A DNA stretch of 64,000 nt, taken from NCBI GenBank assembly GCA_024697225.1, contig JAILGA010000143.1, positions 30,461 through 94,460 of the forward strand, read 5' to 3'. A program made the position numbers and the translations under genes. This document shows, piece by piece, positions 46,099 through 56,400 of this stretch (its first letter is position 1; each line of letters starts with the position of its first letter). Under the pieces are notes generated by a model. The model was given only the letters and a program-made list of their open reading frames with translations, ran no database searches and was not told the DNA's origin. This stretch comes from Lachnospiraceae bacterium (GTDB lineage: Bacteria; Bacillota; Clostridia; Lachnospirales; Lachnospiraceae).

Positions 46099-46127
46099 AA
46101 TATACAACAAAAATCCTTCCGATGCAA
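46099..46127 (-). promoter_or_regulatory. Sigma-A-type promoter of topA-codY
   Basis: Minus strand: TTGCAT (46122-46127), 17 bp, TATATT (46099-46104); start expected near 46092, 23 nt before topA. Confidence 0.78.
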
Positions 46128-46146
46128 GCATGCGGATCTTATGTTT

Positions 46147-47676
46147 TTATGAATCGTTTCTCTTAAACAGGTAATATGTGTGATCCTCGCCGCCCAGAAC
46201 ACCGTTTTTTTCTGCGGCAAGAGAGAACTCATTTCTGGCATAATCCAACTCAGCGTCCCTTGTCAGCACGAAGTCGGCTCTGCCGGATTTAATAAAATCC
46301 TTCTGGATAAGGGGAATATCGTCAATATGTATGGTCTGTGTCTGATAGAATCTGCATTCTGGGATCAGTCCGGTCACTGTGTACAGTCCCTGGTCAAAGC
46401 AATAAATATTGATCAGTTTCGGATCCTCCACGCCGGACGATTCGATCACATCCCTGAAATAATAGAGCCAGTGATCTTTACCCACGACCTTCATCTCCGC
46501 GGGATTGCCGGAAATCGCAAATGCGGCCGCAAAAGAGACAGCGCAGGTCAGAGCTGCTGACAGATAAGGCGTCCTCATTCCTCTTCTTGCTTTTAATACC
46601 AGTTTCTCCGCAAGTCTCCCGGGCAAAACGAAGCCCATCACTGAAAACGCAGTAACGGGATAAAAATAATACACGAGTTCAACGCCGCCGATATAAATGA
46701 AGAAACAGGAAAAAACGAGGGCAAGCACCATAGCGGCATAGCTCTTTCTCTGGGCGGCATCCTTACCCGTCACAAAGATGTAAGCGCCGTAAACATAAGC
46801 CGACGCCATCATCACACTGATTAGAATATCCCTCAAAAGATGCGTAAACAGTATCTTTGCCATCAGGTACAGTCTTGCCGAAAGCGCCATCTTCTCCGAA
46901 TAGACAAACACATTCAGATACACGTATACATTGAACCAGTCATATAACGCCCCGTTTACCGCAAAATATAATACGAAGGGCAACGTGGCGACCGCCATAC
47001 CGAGCAGATACAGAACCCCGGTCAGCACAAAAGTCCCGAGCCACGCTCTGTCGGAATCCCTTTTTCCGGCCGATGCCCTGCAGAGCATGATGATCAAAGC
47101 CTGTGCGATGAAAAAGCCCAGGGAAGTGAATTTGATATTGAACACACAGCCCGCCAGTATACCGCAGACAAAGACTCCGAGCGGGCCGATCCCCCTTCGG
47201 AATGTCATAAGAAGCAGATACATCCCCCATATGATAAAGGGCATGTTGAACTCCTCCGCGCTCCCGCCCCAGTAGAAACAGGCGGATGAATATATAAGCG
47301 CCAGCGAAATCGGTGTGAGCACAAGAGCCGTCGTCTTCTTAAGATAGAGTCCCAGGACGGCAAAAATACCTGCCGCAGTTAAAGCGGCGCAGATGCACTC
47401 CATAATGAAAACACCCGTAAAATCCCTGTAGGATATAAGAGAAGCGATGCCGTATATGAAGTACAGCAGTATTCCCTTCTGGTCAAACAGATCCCTGTAG
47501 GGAATCTTTCCGTGAAAGATGGATTTGCCCATGGTGAAATAACTGTTGGCGTCGTCCCAGAGATTAAAGCCATACAGCGGCGATGATCTGCTGCATATTC
47601 CCACGATCAGGACAGAGCAGACAGCGAGATATAAAAACACAAAGACGGCGGGAAAACGGCTCTCTCTGCGCTTCAT
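46147..47676 (-). CDS. Multi-pass membrane protein, GT39-like glycosyltransferase
   Basis: 509 aa with about 11 membrane helices. The first exterior loop has the acidic GT-C motif and the following PYRDLFDQKGILLYF segment seen in bacterial GT39/ArnT-like transferases (WDDANSYFTMGKSIF, about 45-60), which move sugars from a polyprenyl carrier. A small C-terminal globular region (about 440-509) follows. Start set at ATG 47676 (AAAAGG upstream) instead of 47751 inside hemZ. Possible substrates such as teichoic acid or flagellin are not indicated. Confidence 0.75.
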   Translation of the reverse strand: MKRRESRFPAVFVFLYLAVCSVLIVGICSRSSPLYGFNLWDDANSYFTMGKSIFHGKIPYRDLFDQKGILLYFIYGIASLISYRDFTGVFIMECICAALTAAGIFAVLGLYLKKTTALVLTPISLALIYSSACFYWGGSAEEFNMPFIIWGMYLLLMTFRRGIGPLGVFVCGILAGCVFNIKFTSLGFFIAQALIIMLCRASAGKRDSDRAWLGTFVLTGVLYLLGMAVATLPFVLYFAVNGALYDWFNVYVYLNVFVYSEKMALSARLYLMAKILFTHLLRDILISVMMASAYVYGAYIFVTGKDAAQRKSYAAMVLALVFSCFFIYIGGVELVYYFYPVTAFSVMGFVLPGRLAEKLVLKARRGMRTPYLSAALTCAVSFAAAFAISGNPAEMKVVGKDHWLYYFRDVIESSGVEDPKLINIYCFDQGLYTVTGLIPECRFYQTQTIHIDDIPLIQKDFIKSGRADFVLTRDAELDYARNEFSLAAEKNGVLGGEDHTYYLFKRNDS

Positions 47677-47704
47677 CCTGCCTTTTTCACCGCTCTGCGC
47701 CTTT

Positions 47705-49234
47705 TCAGAGGATCCTCTCAAAGAGTTTCTCCTTCCTTTCAAGCATCTCATCAGACCGCTCCAGATACTGTCCGAGATCCTTTACATTTTCGGAGCGTTC
47801 TATGACATTTCCGCATACGCACTTTGATATCGCCCCGGCACCGAGAGCCACGATGGAATGAATGTCCTCATTTATCAGTATGTTATAGAGCCCGTGGGCG
47901 CCAGGCGCCGCATAGCCCGTATTCTCAAAATTCCCCGCGATGTTCTTCTGTCTGTAGAGATAATACGGCACTAGCCCCATGCCGCGTGCACTCTCCTCCG
48001 CGATCCTGGCTGCTTCTTCCATATCCTCAAAACCAGGATATACAGCGCCCTTCGTCTGCATCATCGCGTGCATTCTGGATCCCCTTTTGACGGCAAGCGC
48101 GTGTATTGTGAGATCATCGGGCTTGAGCGCGCTTATCTTTTCCAGAGTATCCCTCACGTCGGAGGCATTCTCCCCGGGAAGTCCCAGGATCAGATCCGTG
48201 TTTATCTTAAAATCCCCCGAAGCCCTGGCAAGTCTGAAGGCGGAGACGGTGTCCTTGGCGCTGTGCCTCCTGCCGATCAGGTCGAGAGTGCGCTGCTGCA
48301 TCGTCTGCGGATTTATGCTGATCCGGTCAACCCCGTGTACCGAGAGGGTCTTAAGCTTGGCCTCCGTGATCGAATCGGGGCGTCCCGCCTCGACAGTGAG
48401 TTCCTGCACATACGACATATCAAAGAGTGACTGCAGACGGCTTAACAGTTCGTCAAGCTGCTCTGCCGACAGCGCCGTCGGCGTACCCCCGCCCACATAT
48501 ACGCTGTAAAGCTTTTTGTTTTCGAACATGCGTGACGCATGCTCCATCTCCTTAAAAAGTATCCTCAGATACTCATCTATCCTGTTCTGCCACGCCCCTG
48601 CCGGATATGACGGGAACGAGCAGTACAGACAGGTAGTCGGACAGAACGGTATACCCATGTAAAGACTGTAGCCGGATGCATAATCAGTCCCGGAAAGGAT
48701 CTCCCTCTCCCTCTTTGCTATCTCCATAGCAAGAGCCGCCTTCTTTTCCGATGCGAAATAAGTGTTCCTCATCTCACTCATTATCGCATCATCTGTAAGT
48801 CCCGCCTCCATCAGAACACCCGGAATGTGCGTCGGTCTTATCCCGGTGAGAGAGCCCCAGGGAAGAGTTCTGCCCGTTTTTTCGGTCAGCGCCTCATATA
48901 AGATCCTCTTGAGAGTATTTTTGGCATTGTATATGCGGTTTCCGTCTTCATCACGGACCGGAGTGATATCTATGCTGGACTGATCACCCGTGCCGTCATT
49001 TTTTCTGCATGCGGCGCTCTTTAGTATCCTGACACCCGCGCTGTCAGTAAATTCGATTTTGATCAGTCCGTTCTCTTCATCAAGTATAACGGATATGTCA
49101 GCCGGATCTGCCGGTGATGCGGCTTCATCGTCCCGCATCACAAGGCATTTTACATCCTCGCCGGGATAGAACGCCTTTACCAGCGAATGAACATCATAGA
49201 AATATCTGTCTTTATTGAATAATACTCTTATCAC
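47705..49234 (-). CDS. hemZ: HemZ-type coproporphyrinogen dehydrogenase-like radical SAM protein
   Basis: 509 aa. A variable N-terminal domain (about 1-185) precedes a radical SAM core with the 4Fe-4S motif C198-x3-C202-x2-C205 (PFCPTTCLYCSF) and GGGTPTALS. HemZ/HemN relatives act in porphyrin oxidation, though many HemN-like proteins have other or unknown roles, and no other heme genes are nearby. Start GTG without clear SD. It lies 16 bp after the MBL hydrolase in the apt-rel operon. Confidence 0.88.
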   Translation of the reverse strand: MIRVLFNKDRYFYDVHSLVKAFYPGEDVKCLVMRDDEAASPADPADISVILDEENGLIKIEFTDSAGVRILKSAACRKNDGTGDQSSIDITPVRDEDGNRIYNAKNTLKRILYEALTEKTGRTLPWGSLTGIRPTHIPGVLMEAGLTDDAIMSEMRNTYFASEKKAALAMEIAKREREILSGTDYASGYSLYMGIPFCPTTCLYCSFPSYPAGAWQNRIDEYLRILFKEMEHASRMFENKKLYSVYVGGGTPTALSAEQLDELLSRLQSLFDMSYVQELTVEAGRPDSITEAKLKTLSVHGVDRISINPQTMQQRTLDLIGRRHSAKDTVSAFRLARASGDFKINTDLILGLPGENASDVRDTLEKISALKPDDLTIHALAVKRGSRMHAMMQTKGAVYPGFEDMEEAARIAEESARGMGLVPYYLYRQKNIAGNFENTGYAAPGAHGLYNILINEDIHSIVALGAGAISKCVCGNVIERSENVKDLGQYLERSDEMLERKEKLFERIL

Positions 49235-49250
49235 GGGTGATCGTTTCCGG

Positions 49251-49937
49251 CTATGCCACGAAGGGATTGTACATTTTTTCGTGTCCTATCGTGGTCTCGC
49301 CCCCGTGTCCGGGAAGGACCAGCGTATCATCAGGCAGGATAAGGAGTCTGTCCTTTACCGACCTGATAAGTTCAGACATGGAACCGGTAGGCAGATCGCT
49401 CCTGCCCACACTCTCTTCAAACAGAGTATCACCGGCTATCAGAATGCCGGCTTCCTTTATATAAAAGCAGCAGCTGCCCTTTGTATGTCCGGGCGTTGCA
49501 ATAACTTCAAATACTATACCGGCTGCTTCGATCTCATCACCGTCGGAAAAAATCCTGTCAGGCGTCACGCCAAAGACTCTTCCTCCCATGGAGGACGAAC
49601 AGTTGAGATCAGGATTCTCACAGATCTCCAGTTCGGCATCGAGACAGGATACAGCAAGCTCACGCCCGTCTGCCTCAGCTCTTCTCTTAAGCCCTGCTAT
49701 GCCGTCGATATGATCAAAATGCCCATGGGTAAGGAGGATGCTCTCGATCACAAAACCCTTTTCTGCGAGTCTGTCATATATCCTCTCCCCGTCGCTTGCG
49801 GGGTCGATGATGACGGCTTTCGCGCCGGTTTTGTCCGTCTCATCCGTATCCCTATAGATGATCCAGGTGTTTGTCTGTACCATTCCAAGGACCATGCGTG
49901 CGGCGCGCACGGAAGAGTTCCCGTCCCCCGCGCTCAT
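49251..49937 (-). CDS. MBL-fold metallo-hydrolase (glyoxalase II-like)
   Basis: 228 aa metallo-beta-lactamase fold with the metal motif THGHFDH (70-76), ATPGHTKGSCC and downstream HGGET. Resembles YqgX/YcbL-type hydrolases of thioesters; the substrate is unknown. SD GAGGA; its start overlaps the rel stop (ATGA), so it is co-translated with rel. Confidence 0.93.
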   Translation of the reverse strand: MSAGDGNSSVRAARMVLGMVQTNTWIIYRDTDETDKTGAKAVIIDPASDGERIYDRLAEKGFVIESILLTHGHFDHIDGIAGLKRRAEADGRELAVSCLDAELEICENPDLNCSSSMGGRVFGVTPDRIFSDGDEIEAAGIVFEVIATPGHTKGSCCFYIKEAGILIAGDTLFEESVGRSDLPTGSMSELIRSVKDRLLILPDDTLVLPGHGGETTIGHEKMYNPFVA

Positions 49938-52228
49938 CCGCTGGTCCTCTCGATATCTATCACGTTCTCTATCTGTCTGAGCCTTTCAACCAGGTTCTGA
50001 AGCTCTTCCCTGTTCTCGACCTGGAAGGATGTGTCAAGGGTCGCGAGCCCCTGTCTGCTTATCCTGGTGTTCATTGTGATGATACTGATATTCTTCTCGG
50101 TCAGAGTCTTTGATATGTCAGCGAGAAGCCCCGGTCTGTCATTGGCGTAGATCTTGATGTCGGCGACATATTTCTCACCGTCTCCCACGCCGTCTTCCCA
50201 TTCGGCATCGATGAGCCTCTCCCTGTCGACCTGCGACATGGTCCTTATGTTCACACAGTCTCTTCTGTGGATAGTGACGCCTCTTCCCCTTGTCACAAAG
50301 CCCACTATGTCGTCACCCGGAACAGGATTGCAGCACCTTGAAAACCTGACCGCCACATCATGTACGCCTCTTACCAGAATGGCATTGCCGGACTGCGAGA
50401 TCCTGGGCACAAGACCATCCGCCACCGCCGCAAGTACTTCTTCGTCAGTCAGGCTGCGGTTGTGTTCCTTTTCGTTCAGTTCCAGGAGTTTGTTGGCAAC
50501 CTGGCCTTCCTTGAGGCCGCCGTGACCCACGGCAGCAAGCACGCTGTCCCAGTCGTGGAAGCCGTATCTCCTGACGATGATATCCTGATATTCTGCCTTG
50601 TTGACTTCGCCCAGATCAACGCCTCTCGTCTTACAGAACTGCTGCAGGAGTTCCTTGCCGCGCTGGATGTTCTCATCCTTTAATTCGTGGCGGAAGAACT
50701 GGTTGATCTTGTTCCTCGCGGAGGTACTTTTTGCTATGGATATCCAGTCTCGGCTGGGTCCCGGAGAATTGGCACTGGTCAGAACTTCGATCCTGTCGCC
50801 GTTCTGTATCTTGTAATCTATGGGGACGAGCTTGCCGTTAACCTTGGCGCCGATCATCTTGTTTCCGATGGCGCTGTGTATGCTGTATGCAAAATCTATA
50901 GGTGTGGAGCCCGCGGGGAGATTCTTCACCTCGCCGCCCGGGGTAAAGCAGTATACATCATCGGAGAACAGGTTCAGGTCGCTCTTTAAGAGGTTCATGA
51001 ACTCCTGATTGTCGCTCATCTCCTGCTGCCACTCGAGGATCTGTCTGAGCCATGCAAGCTTCGCCTCTTCGCTCCCTATGCTGCTCTTGTCACCACTCCC
51101 GCTCTCCTTATACCTCCAGTGGGCAGCAATACCGTATTCGGCTGCCCTGTGCATGTCCCTGGTCCTTATCTGTATCTCAAAAGGCAGGCCCAGCGGCCCC
51201 ATGAGCGTGGTATGAAGAGACTGGTAATTATTCGCCTTGGGCATGGCGATATAATCCTTAAAACGTCCGGGGATCGGCTTATACATCTCGTGTATTATTC
51301 CGAGAGCCGCATAGCAGTCCTTAACGTCATCGACGATTATCCTTACCGCAAACAGATCATATATCTGATCCAGGCTCTTTCCCTGGTTCCTCATCTTTTT
51401 ATATATGCTGAAATAGTGCTTTACCCTGCCGTCGACACTTGCCCTGATGCCTGCGGCGGCAATGTGCTTTCTCACATTTTCGACTATCTCAAAGACATAG
51501 TTTTCCCTCTCGTGCTTGGTGGTCTCCACCTTTTCCACGAGATCGGCATATACGTCGGGTTTAAGATACTTGAGCGAGAGATCGTCAAGCTCGACCTTGA
51601 CTCTTGAAATACCGAGCCTCTCAGCTATGGGAGAATATATATCCAGCGTCTCCTGGGCTATCCTTCGCTGGCTCTCCGGGGACTGATACTTGAGAGTCCT
51701 CATGTTGTGGAGGCGGTCTGCGAGCTTGATCAGTATAACCCTTATGTCCTTGGCCATCGCCAAAAACATCTTCCTCAGGTTGGTGCCCTGGACCTCGAGC
51801 TGTGCCGCGGTCTTGTCGCTGTAGTGATTGGCAAGATGAAGGCTGGTCAGCTTGGTGACGCCGTCCACAAGGCTCGCCACATCCTCGCCGAATACCTGTG
51901 CTATCTGTTCGGTCGTCATGACCGTATCTTCCACGACATCATGAAGAAGTCCGGCGATTATAGTCTCCTTGTCCATTTCAAGATCGGCAAGTATTATACC
52001 GACACAGAGAGGATGGATCACATACGGTTCGCCGGATTTTCTTACCTGATCCTTGTGGGCATCATAAGCGGTATGATATGCCTTTTCTATAAGAGAGATA
52101 TCATCCGAGGGATGGTATCTGCGGACGCGCTGAACCAGATCCGAAAAAAGCTTTTCCGGAGCCTGGAATTCCTCTATATCTTCGATCACTCTGCTGTCGA
52201 AATCAGCATGCCCGCCGTCGTAGGTCAT
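49934..52228 (-). CDS. rel: Bifunctional (p)ppGpp synthetase/hydrolase Rel
   Basis: 764 aa long RSH enzyme: HD hydrolase domain (HDVVEDT and DKETIIAGLL, about 70-165), synthetase domain (about 250-360; RFKDYIAMPKANNYQSLHTT, EIQIRTRDMHRAAEYGIAAH), TGS (about 405-470), helical/CC region with CCNPVPGDDIVGF, and a C-terminal ACT domain (about 690-764). Both catalytic domains look intact, so it should make and degrade the alarmone. 4 bp after apt, the usual apt-rel pair of Firmicutes. Confidence 0.97.
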   Translation of the reverse strand: MTYDGGHADFDSRVIEDIEEFQAPEKLFSDLVQRVRRYHPSDDISLIEKAYHTAYDAHKDQVRKSGEPYVIHPLCVGIILADLEMDKETIIAGLLHDVVEDTVMTTEQIAQVFGEDVASLVDGVTKLTSLHLANHYSDKTAAQLEVQGTNLRKMFLAMAKDIRVILIKLADRLHNMRTLKYQSPESQRRIAQETLDIYSPIAERLGISRVKVELDDLSLKYLKPDVYADLVEKVETTKHERENYVFEIVENVRKHIAAAGIRASVDGRVKHYFSIYKKMRNQGKSLDQIYDLFAVRIIVDDVKDCYAALGIIHEMYKPIPGRFKDYIAMPKANNYQSLHTTLMGPLGLPFEIQIRTRDMHRAAEYGIAAHWRYKESGSGDKSSIGSEEAKLAWLRQILEWQQEMSDNQEFMNLLKSDLNLFSDDVYCFTPGGEVKNLPAGSTPIDFAYSIHSAIGNKMIGAKVNGKLVPIDYKIQNGDRIEVLTSANSPGPSRDWISIAKSTSARNKINQFFRHELKDENIQRGKELLQQFCKTRGVDLGEVNKAEYQDIIVRRYGFHDWDSVLAAVGHGGLKEGQVANKLLELNEKEHNRSLTDEEVLAAVADGLVPRISQSGNAILVRGVHDVAVRFSRCCNPVPGDDIVGFVTRGRGVTIHRRDCVNIRTMSQVDRERLIDAEWEDGVGDGEKYVADIKIYANDRPGLLADISKTLTEKNISIITMNTRISRQGLATLDTSFQVENREELQNLVERLRQIENVIDIERTSG

Positions 52229-52232
52229 AAGA

Positions 52233-52757
52233 TCACTTTCCCTCGTAGCTTATGGCACTGTCAAGTCTGTATCCCTTCAGGAATTCCCTTCCGTTTAAGC
52301 CCTTGAGTTCCATCAGGACCAGGATACCCGCGACTACACCGCCGCACTTTTCAACAAGATCTATCATAGCCTTTATCGTGCCGCCGGTGGCTACCAGATC
52401 GTCCACTATGAGCACGCGCTGTCCCGGCTTTATCGCATCCTTATGCATCTCTATGGTCGCTGTCCCGTATTCGAGATTATAAGTAGCCTCCACGGTCTCG
52501 CAGGGAAGCTTGCCCTTCTTTCTTATAAGGACAAATGCCTTGTGCGTATTATACGCGATTACCGTGCCGAATATGAAGCCTCTGGCCTCTGCCCCTGCGA
52601 TGACATCGTAATCGAGATCCGCCACCAGATCCTGCATCGTGTCTATTGCGAGCTTAAGTCCGTCCGCATCCTGCACGACAGCGGTGACATCCCTGAACAT
52701 GACGCCCGGCTGGGGAAAATCGGGTATTGTCCGCACATAATCCTTAAGACCTTTCAT
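52233..52757 (-). CDS. apt: Adenine phosphoribosyltransferase
   Basis: 174 aa. Converts adenine and PRPP to AMP. N-terminal PDFPQPGVMFRDVT (12-25), adenine-side GAEARGFIFG (55-64) and PRPP-loop VLIVDDLVATGGT (115-127). SD AGGAGTATAAA before ATG. The 49 bp upstream to the DUF3298 lipoprotein contain a short palindrome (ATCATT/AATGAT) but no clear terminator. Confidence 0.97.
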   Translation of the reverse strand: MKGLKDYVRTIPDFPQPGVMFRDVTAVVQDADGLKLAIDTMQDLVADLDYDVIAGAEARGFIFGTVIAYNTHKAFVLIRKKGKLPCETVEATYNLEYGTATIEMHKDAIKPGQRVLIVDDLVATGGTIKAMIDLVEKCGGVVAGILVLMELKGLNGREFLKGYRLDSAISYEGK

Positions 52758-52806
52758 TTTATACTCCTCTCATGAATCATTTTAATGATCTTGACTGTTT
52801 ACCAAC

Positions 52807-54792
52807 TTACAGACTGTCACGTCCGAAGAGTTCCCTGTATGAAACGGGGACCTCTATATATCCCGATGCATACGCGCCCATCTCATAGGGACTGTATACG
52901 ATCAGCGCTCCGTCTTCGGAGTACTCGATACTCAGAGTATCAAGAGAGGCATTTTCATAGGCCTGATCATATACCTCATCCGCTGATTCCGCAAAATACT
53001 GCGGATACTGATTTTCCTTCTCCTGCCGTTTGTAGTCCTCTTTTGTCTTCTCGGCGATGATCTTTTTGAAATCCTCCTCGCTGCCCGCAAAGAAATCCTT
53101 TGTTTTCAGGCACTCACCGCTTTGCAGGTCAAAGATATGCTGCCCTCTTATCGGATAACCGTGCGCTCCGCCGCCGTACCAGTAGCCCGATATATCGATG
53201 GCCAGATACCTGTCAAAAAGCACGGATACCTTGTCTATATGGCTCTCCTTTGTGGTATTCCACATCTGGGGATACTCTCTGTGCTCATCGCAGTTCTCAT
53301 CCGTCTGCTCATATTCCTCATCCGTGACAAAATCGCCGTTCATCATCTGTTCAAGATAGTCGTTGATCTTGTCTGCATGAGCGGACCACGACTGATCGAG
53401 CCTGAGAGTTTCGCAGTACGTCTGGGACAGCATAGTGCCGCAGTAATCGCACTTTTCCGACTCGGATCTGTAATCCACCGTGCCGTATCTGAACACATCG
53501 ATATCGCTGATCTTAAGGCCGGCGTCCACAGGATCCCCGCCCTTTTTCGCATCGACATAAAACCAGTCAAGCTTGTCTCCCGACACTCCCGCAAAATAGA
53601 TCCTGTCACCGATGAGTCTGAGACCCTGGATACCGGGCGTCACAAGCATCGCTCCCGGAACGCTCTTCACGGAATAGAGCTCGGATTTCATGTCATCAGC
53701 GCAGGAATATCTGTAAATATGATCATCCCGCACGTTATACTCCTGCCCCTTATCGACGGAGTAATACATGCATCCGTCCCTGAAGGCCACCAGAGAGCTG
53801 TCGTCGCTCCTCAGATCCGTCTTTCTCGTGCCAAAGGTGTCAACACTCATCACGAAGCTGTCGCCCGCGGAATAGTCCTCTTTAAGTTCTGTATAGATCA
53901 GATAATCCGCGTCAAAATGCTCCATTATCACGTTCTTGCCCGACATCGCGGTTATATCGCTCATCTTTCCGTCCCGGGATATCATATACCATTTCTTATT
54001 CTCATAGTCGTTGCCGATCACAAATCCGCATTCGTCAAAAACCCTCTCATAGCAGCATCTGTCGTAATAATGGACGGGCTCTCTGGCGGTGCCGTAAAGC
54101 GAATAGCCTTTTGTGGCCTCGAAAAAGTCTGCAAGGTCGTTGTTCTCCTCGGTAAATACAAGCTTTCCGGGTTCACGGACAAGGATGGCCTCTCCCTTGG
54201 CATTATCTTTGCTGTAGGTCACATGGAGCTTTCCGTCATAAAGATCTACCGACTCATCATACCATTCTTCCCCGGCTGTCCATACGACAGCGGTCTCCCT
54301 GCGCTCCGGATCCACGGCGCATATCCTGTATAAGCTTTTATCGTCAACGTTCACATATGTCGAATAATACAGCAGACCGTCCCCGGCAGTCTGAAAATAG
54401 TTGGAATACTCACCACCGGGCAGCAGCCCCGCCAGCTCACTTATGTCATAATATGCAAGCTTGTTCCCGGCGGAATCGATCATATATGCGTTCTTATATG
54501 TCTCATCATACAGGAGATATTCTCCCTCGCCCTGAACCTGCACGGTTTCTGCGGCTTCGGTGTCAGGCGTATCTGCGTTTTTTGTCTCTTCACCGGCGCC
54601 GTTCTGAACTGTTTCAGTCTGAACGGTATCCGCAGTATCAGTGGCTTTGCTATCTGTCCCGGGTGCCGTCTCCTGTACCTGGTCCGAAGGCTGCTCTGTC
54701 TGTTCACCCGGAACAGCTGATGTCCCGCAGGAGCACATAAGCATAACCGCGGCTGTACAAAATGCAATTGTCCTGAAGCTTCTGTTTCTCAT
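52807..54792 (-). CDS. Putative lipoprotein with C-terminal DUF3298/RsiV-like domain
   Basis: 661 aa. Signal peptide ending in MLMCSC with a lipobox-like Cys near 21, then a Thr/Glu/Asp-rich linker (about 25-90), a large Tyr/Asp-rich beta domain (about 95-440) and a DUF3298-like C-terminal domain (ISGYWYGGGAHGYPIRGQHI, then SGECLKTKDFF), as in RsiV and PdaC. Exported and probably lipid-anchored; function unknown. ATG 54792 has GGAGAG 6-7 nt upstream; the ATG at 54813 overlaps the upstream stop and is an alternative. It lies downstream of the nucleoside hydrolase in one operon. Confidence 0.75.
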   Translation of the reverse strand: MRNRSFRTIAFCTAAVMLMCSCGTSAVPGEQTEQPSDQVQETAPGTDSKATDTADTVQTETVQNGAGEETKNADTPDTEAAETVQVQGEGEYLLYDETYKNAYMIDSAGNKLAYYDISELAGLLPGGEYSNYFQTAGDGLLYYSTYVNVDDKSLYRICAVDPERRETAVVWTAGEEWYDESVDLYDGKLHVTYSKDNAKGEAILVREPGKLVFTEENNDLADFFEATKGYSLYGTAREPVHYYDRCCYERVFDECGFVIGNDYENKKWYMISRDGKMSDITAMSGKNVIMEHFDADYLIYTELKEDYSAGDSFVMSVDTFGTRKTDLRSDDSSLVAFRDGCMYYSVDKGQEYNVRDDHIYRYSCADDMKSELYSVKSVPGAMLVTPGIQGLRLIGDRIYFAGVSGDKLDWFYVDAKKGGDPVDAGLKISDIDVFRYGTVDYRSESEKCDYCGTMLSQTYCETLRLDQSWSAHADKINDYLEQMMNGDFVTDEEYEQTDENCDEHREYPQMWNTTKESHIDKVSVLFDRYLAIDISGYWYGGGAHGYPIRGQHIFDLQSGECLKTKDFFAGSEEDFKKIIAEKTKEDYKRQEKENQYPQYFAESADEVYDQAYENASLDTLSIEYSEDGALIVYSPYEMGAYASGYIEVPVSYRELFGRDSL

Positions 54793-54809
54793 TACTCTCT
54801 CCGTTGCCG

Positions 54810-56312
54810 TCATCTGAGTCCTCTGTCGACCCAGGTCTCAAGCTGTCCCTGATACCAGCCGAGATCCTCCGAATCCCTGAATATGACCTTGCAGTTGGTA
54901 TCTTCCGCCTCCGGATAGAATTGATTGTATCCGTTGGAACCGTCGACATAGACCTTCATCGGTACGAGATGTGTCTTAGTCGCCGCATCATCATTCATGC
55001 AGGCGACCCAGGTACACATGGGATCCCAGGCAAAGCGTCCGCCCGAAAGGGACGTGTTGTTTTCCCTCTCATAGGCCCGGAACGCCCTCGTAACCGGATC
55101 ATCGCCGTCCGTGTCCTTCCTCATCATACTCGCGCCGCACATCATCACATCTCCGCGCTCGCCCTTGATCGACATGTTCGTCGAAAAGACGACCGGAACC
55201 GGCGAATAGTCGACGACATATCTTATCGCCTCTGCTGTCGCGGGTGTGAAGACAAAATTGAAATCGGATCCCTGCTTCCAGCCGCCGCCTGTTATATAGA
55301 AGCTGTCCGCGTGATCTCTCACGAGATCATATCCCTCAGGATCCTTCAAAAGAGCCGCGAGATTAGTGACAAAGCCCGTTGTCACGAAACGTATGGTCTC
55401 ATTTCTCGCCGCACACTCCCTAAGCTTCTGCTTATACAGCTGCACGGCATCCGCCTGCACATAATTACCCTCATAGAAAAAGGCGCTTATGAATTCATCC
55501 CAGTACGGCGATCCGGTCTCAACGGTCACGGAACTGGTCCCGATGGGAATATCACCCAGTCCGTCGTAGCACAATTGTCCGTGGGCGGCCTTGGCAGGCG
55601 CATCGCCCGATGTGGAAAGTCCCACCGCAAGAAGCCTGATATTCCCGGCACTATGCATCTGAGCAGCCAGTCTCAGGGCGCACACATCATCCACATCGCT
55701 GTTGTAATCAAGATCAAGGATTACATTTTTGGCCGAAGACCACACTGACACGGGAGCACCCTCATATGCGTCATCCTCCGCAGGCTCCTCCTCATTTCTG
55801 AACACCTCGCCGAATACCAGATCATCGGAGAACAGCCCGTCATCTTCGCCATCGGCGTCCTCCCCATCCTCGAGATCCGATCCGGAGTCCCAAGCCTCTT
55901 CATCGGCATCCTCAAAGTACGGCACCATCACGTCTTTCCAGTCGAGTCTCTCTCTGTCGAGTATCTCAAAGCCGCTGCTTGCGGCATCGTTCAGATATCC
56001 GTCCCCGTCCTCCTGGAAGACAGAGAAGCCCTCATCCCCGGGCGCAAAAAGCCTGGCCATGAATCTGTCCGTATCAGGCAGTGCCGGAGTCATCCCGTGC
56101 TTTCCGGAGGATTCCTTTGCCTGTCTCACTGTCACTGTCTCAGGCTTATTCGCCCTGTTCTTTTTCATCTCGCATCTAAGGAGCATAAAGACAGCCCCGG
56201 CCACCGCTATGACCGAGGTGAAGATGGTCAGCGAGATAGTGACCGCCATCTTTACGAGGTATTCTTCTCTCTTTCTCCTCGCAGTTCTGTTTTCATACTC
56301 AACTACTGTCAT
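54810..56312 (-). CDS. Membrane-anchored inosine-uridine nucleoside hydrolase-like protein
   Basis: 500 aa. One N-terminal membrane helix (about 20-45), a long acidic linker (about 60-190 rich in Asp/Glu), then an IUNH fold with the Ca2+/ribose motif D-x-D-x3-D-x-DD (DLDYNSDVDD, about 203-212), GLSTSGDAP and a C-terminal WDPMCTWVACMNDD. The motif spacing matches the DTDxGxDxDD branch of the family. It would hydrolyse N-glycosidic bonds outside the membrane, but a lost catalytic role cannot be excluded. Start set at ATG 56312 (AAGGGA, 6 nt spacing) rather than 56363. Confidence 0.82.
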   Translation of the reverse strand: MTVVEYENRTARRKREEYLVKMAVTISLTIFTSVIAVAGAVFMLLRCEMKKNRANKPETVTVRQAKESSGKHGMTPALPDTDRFMARLFAPGDEGFSVFQEDGDGYLNDAASSGFEILDRERLDWKDVMVPYFEDADEEAWDSGSDLEDGEDADGEDDGLFSDDLVFGEVFRNEEEPAEDDAYEGAPVSVWSSAKNVILDLDYNSDVDDVCALRLAAQMHSAGNIRLLAVGLSTSGDAPAKAAHGQLCYDGLGDIPIGTSSVTVETGSPYWDEFISAFFYEGNYVQADAVQLYKQKLRECAARNETIRFVTTGFVTNLAALLKDPEGYDLVRDHADSFYITGGGWKQGSDFNFVFTPATAEAIRYVVDYSPVPVVFSTNMSIKGERGDVMMCGASMMRKDTDGDDPVTRAFRAYERENNTSLSGGRFAWDPMCTWVACMNDDAATKTHLVPMKVYVDGSNGYNQFYPEAEDTNCKVIFRDSEDLGWYQGQLETWVDRGLR

Positions 56313-56400
56313 CCGTCGTCCCTTATGTCTGCCGGTACTGCCTGACCGCCGGTGTCTTCCCATACTGCCGTCTTATATCTGTGCATTTTATAAATATAAT

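Noticed and set aside
53122..54333. 403-aa open frame on the plus strand
   Set aside because: Lies fully inside the minus-strand lipoprotein gene and has no SD or domain.
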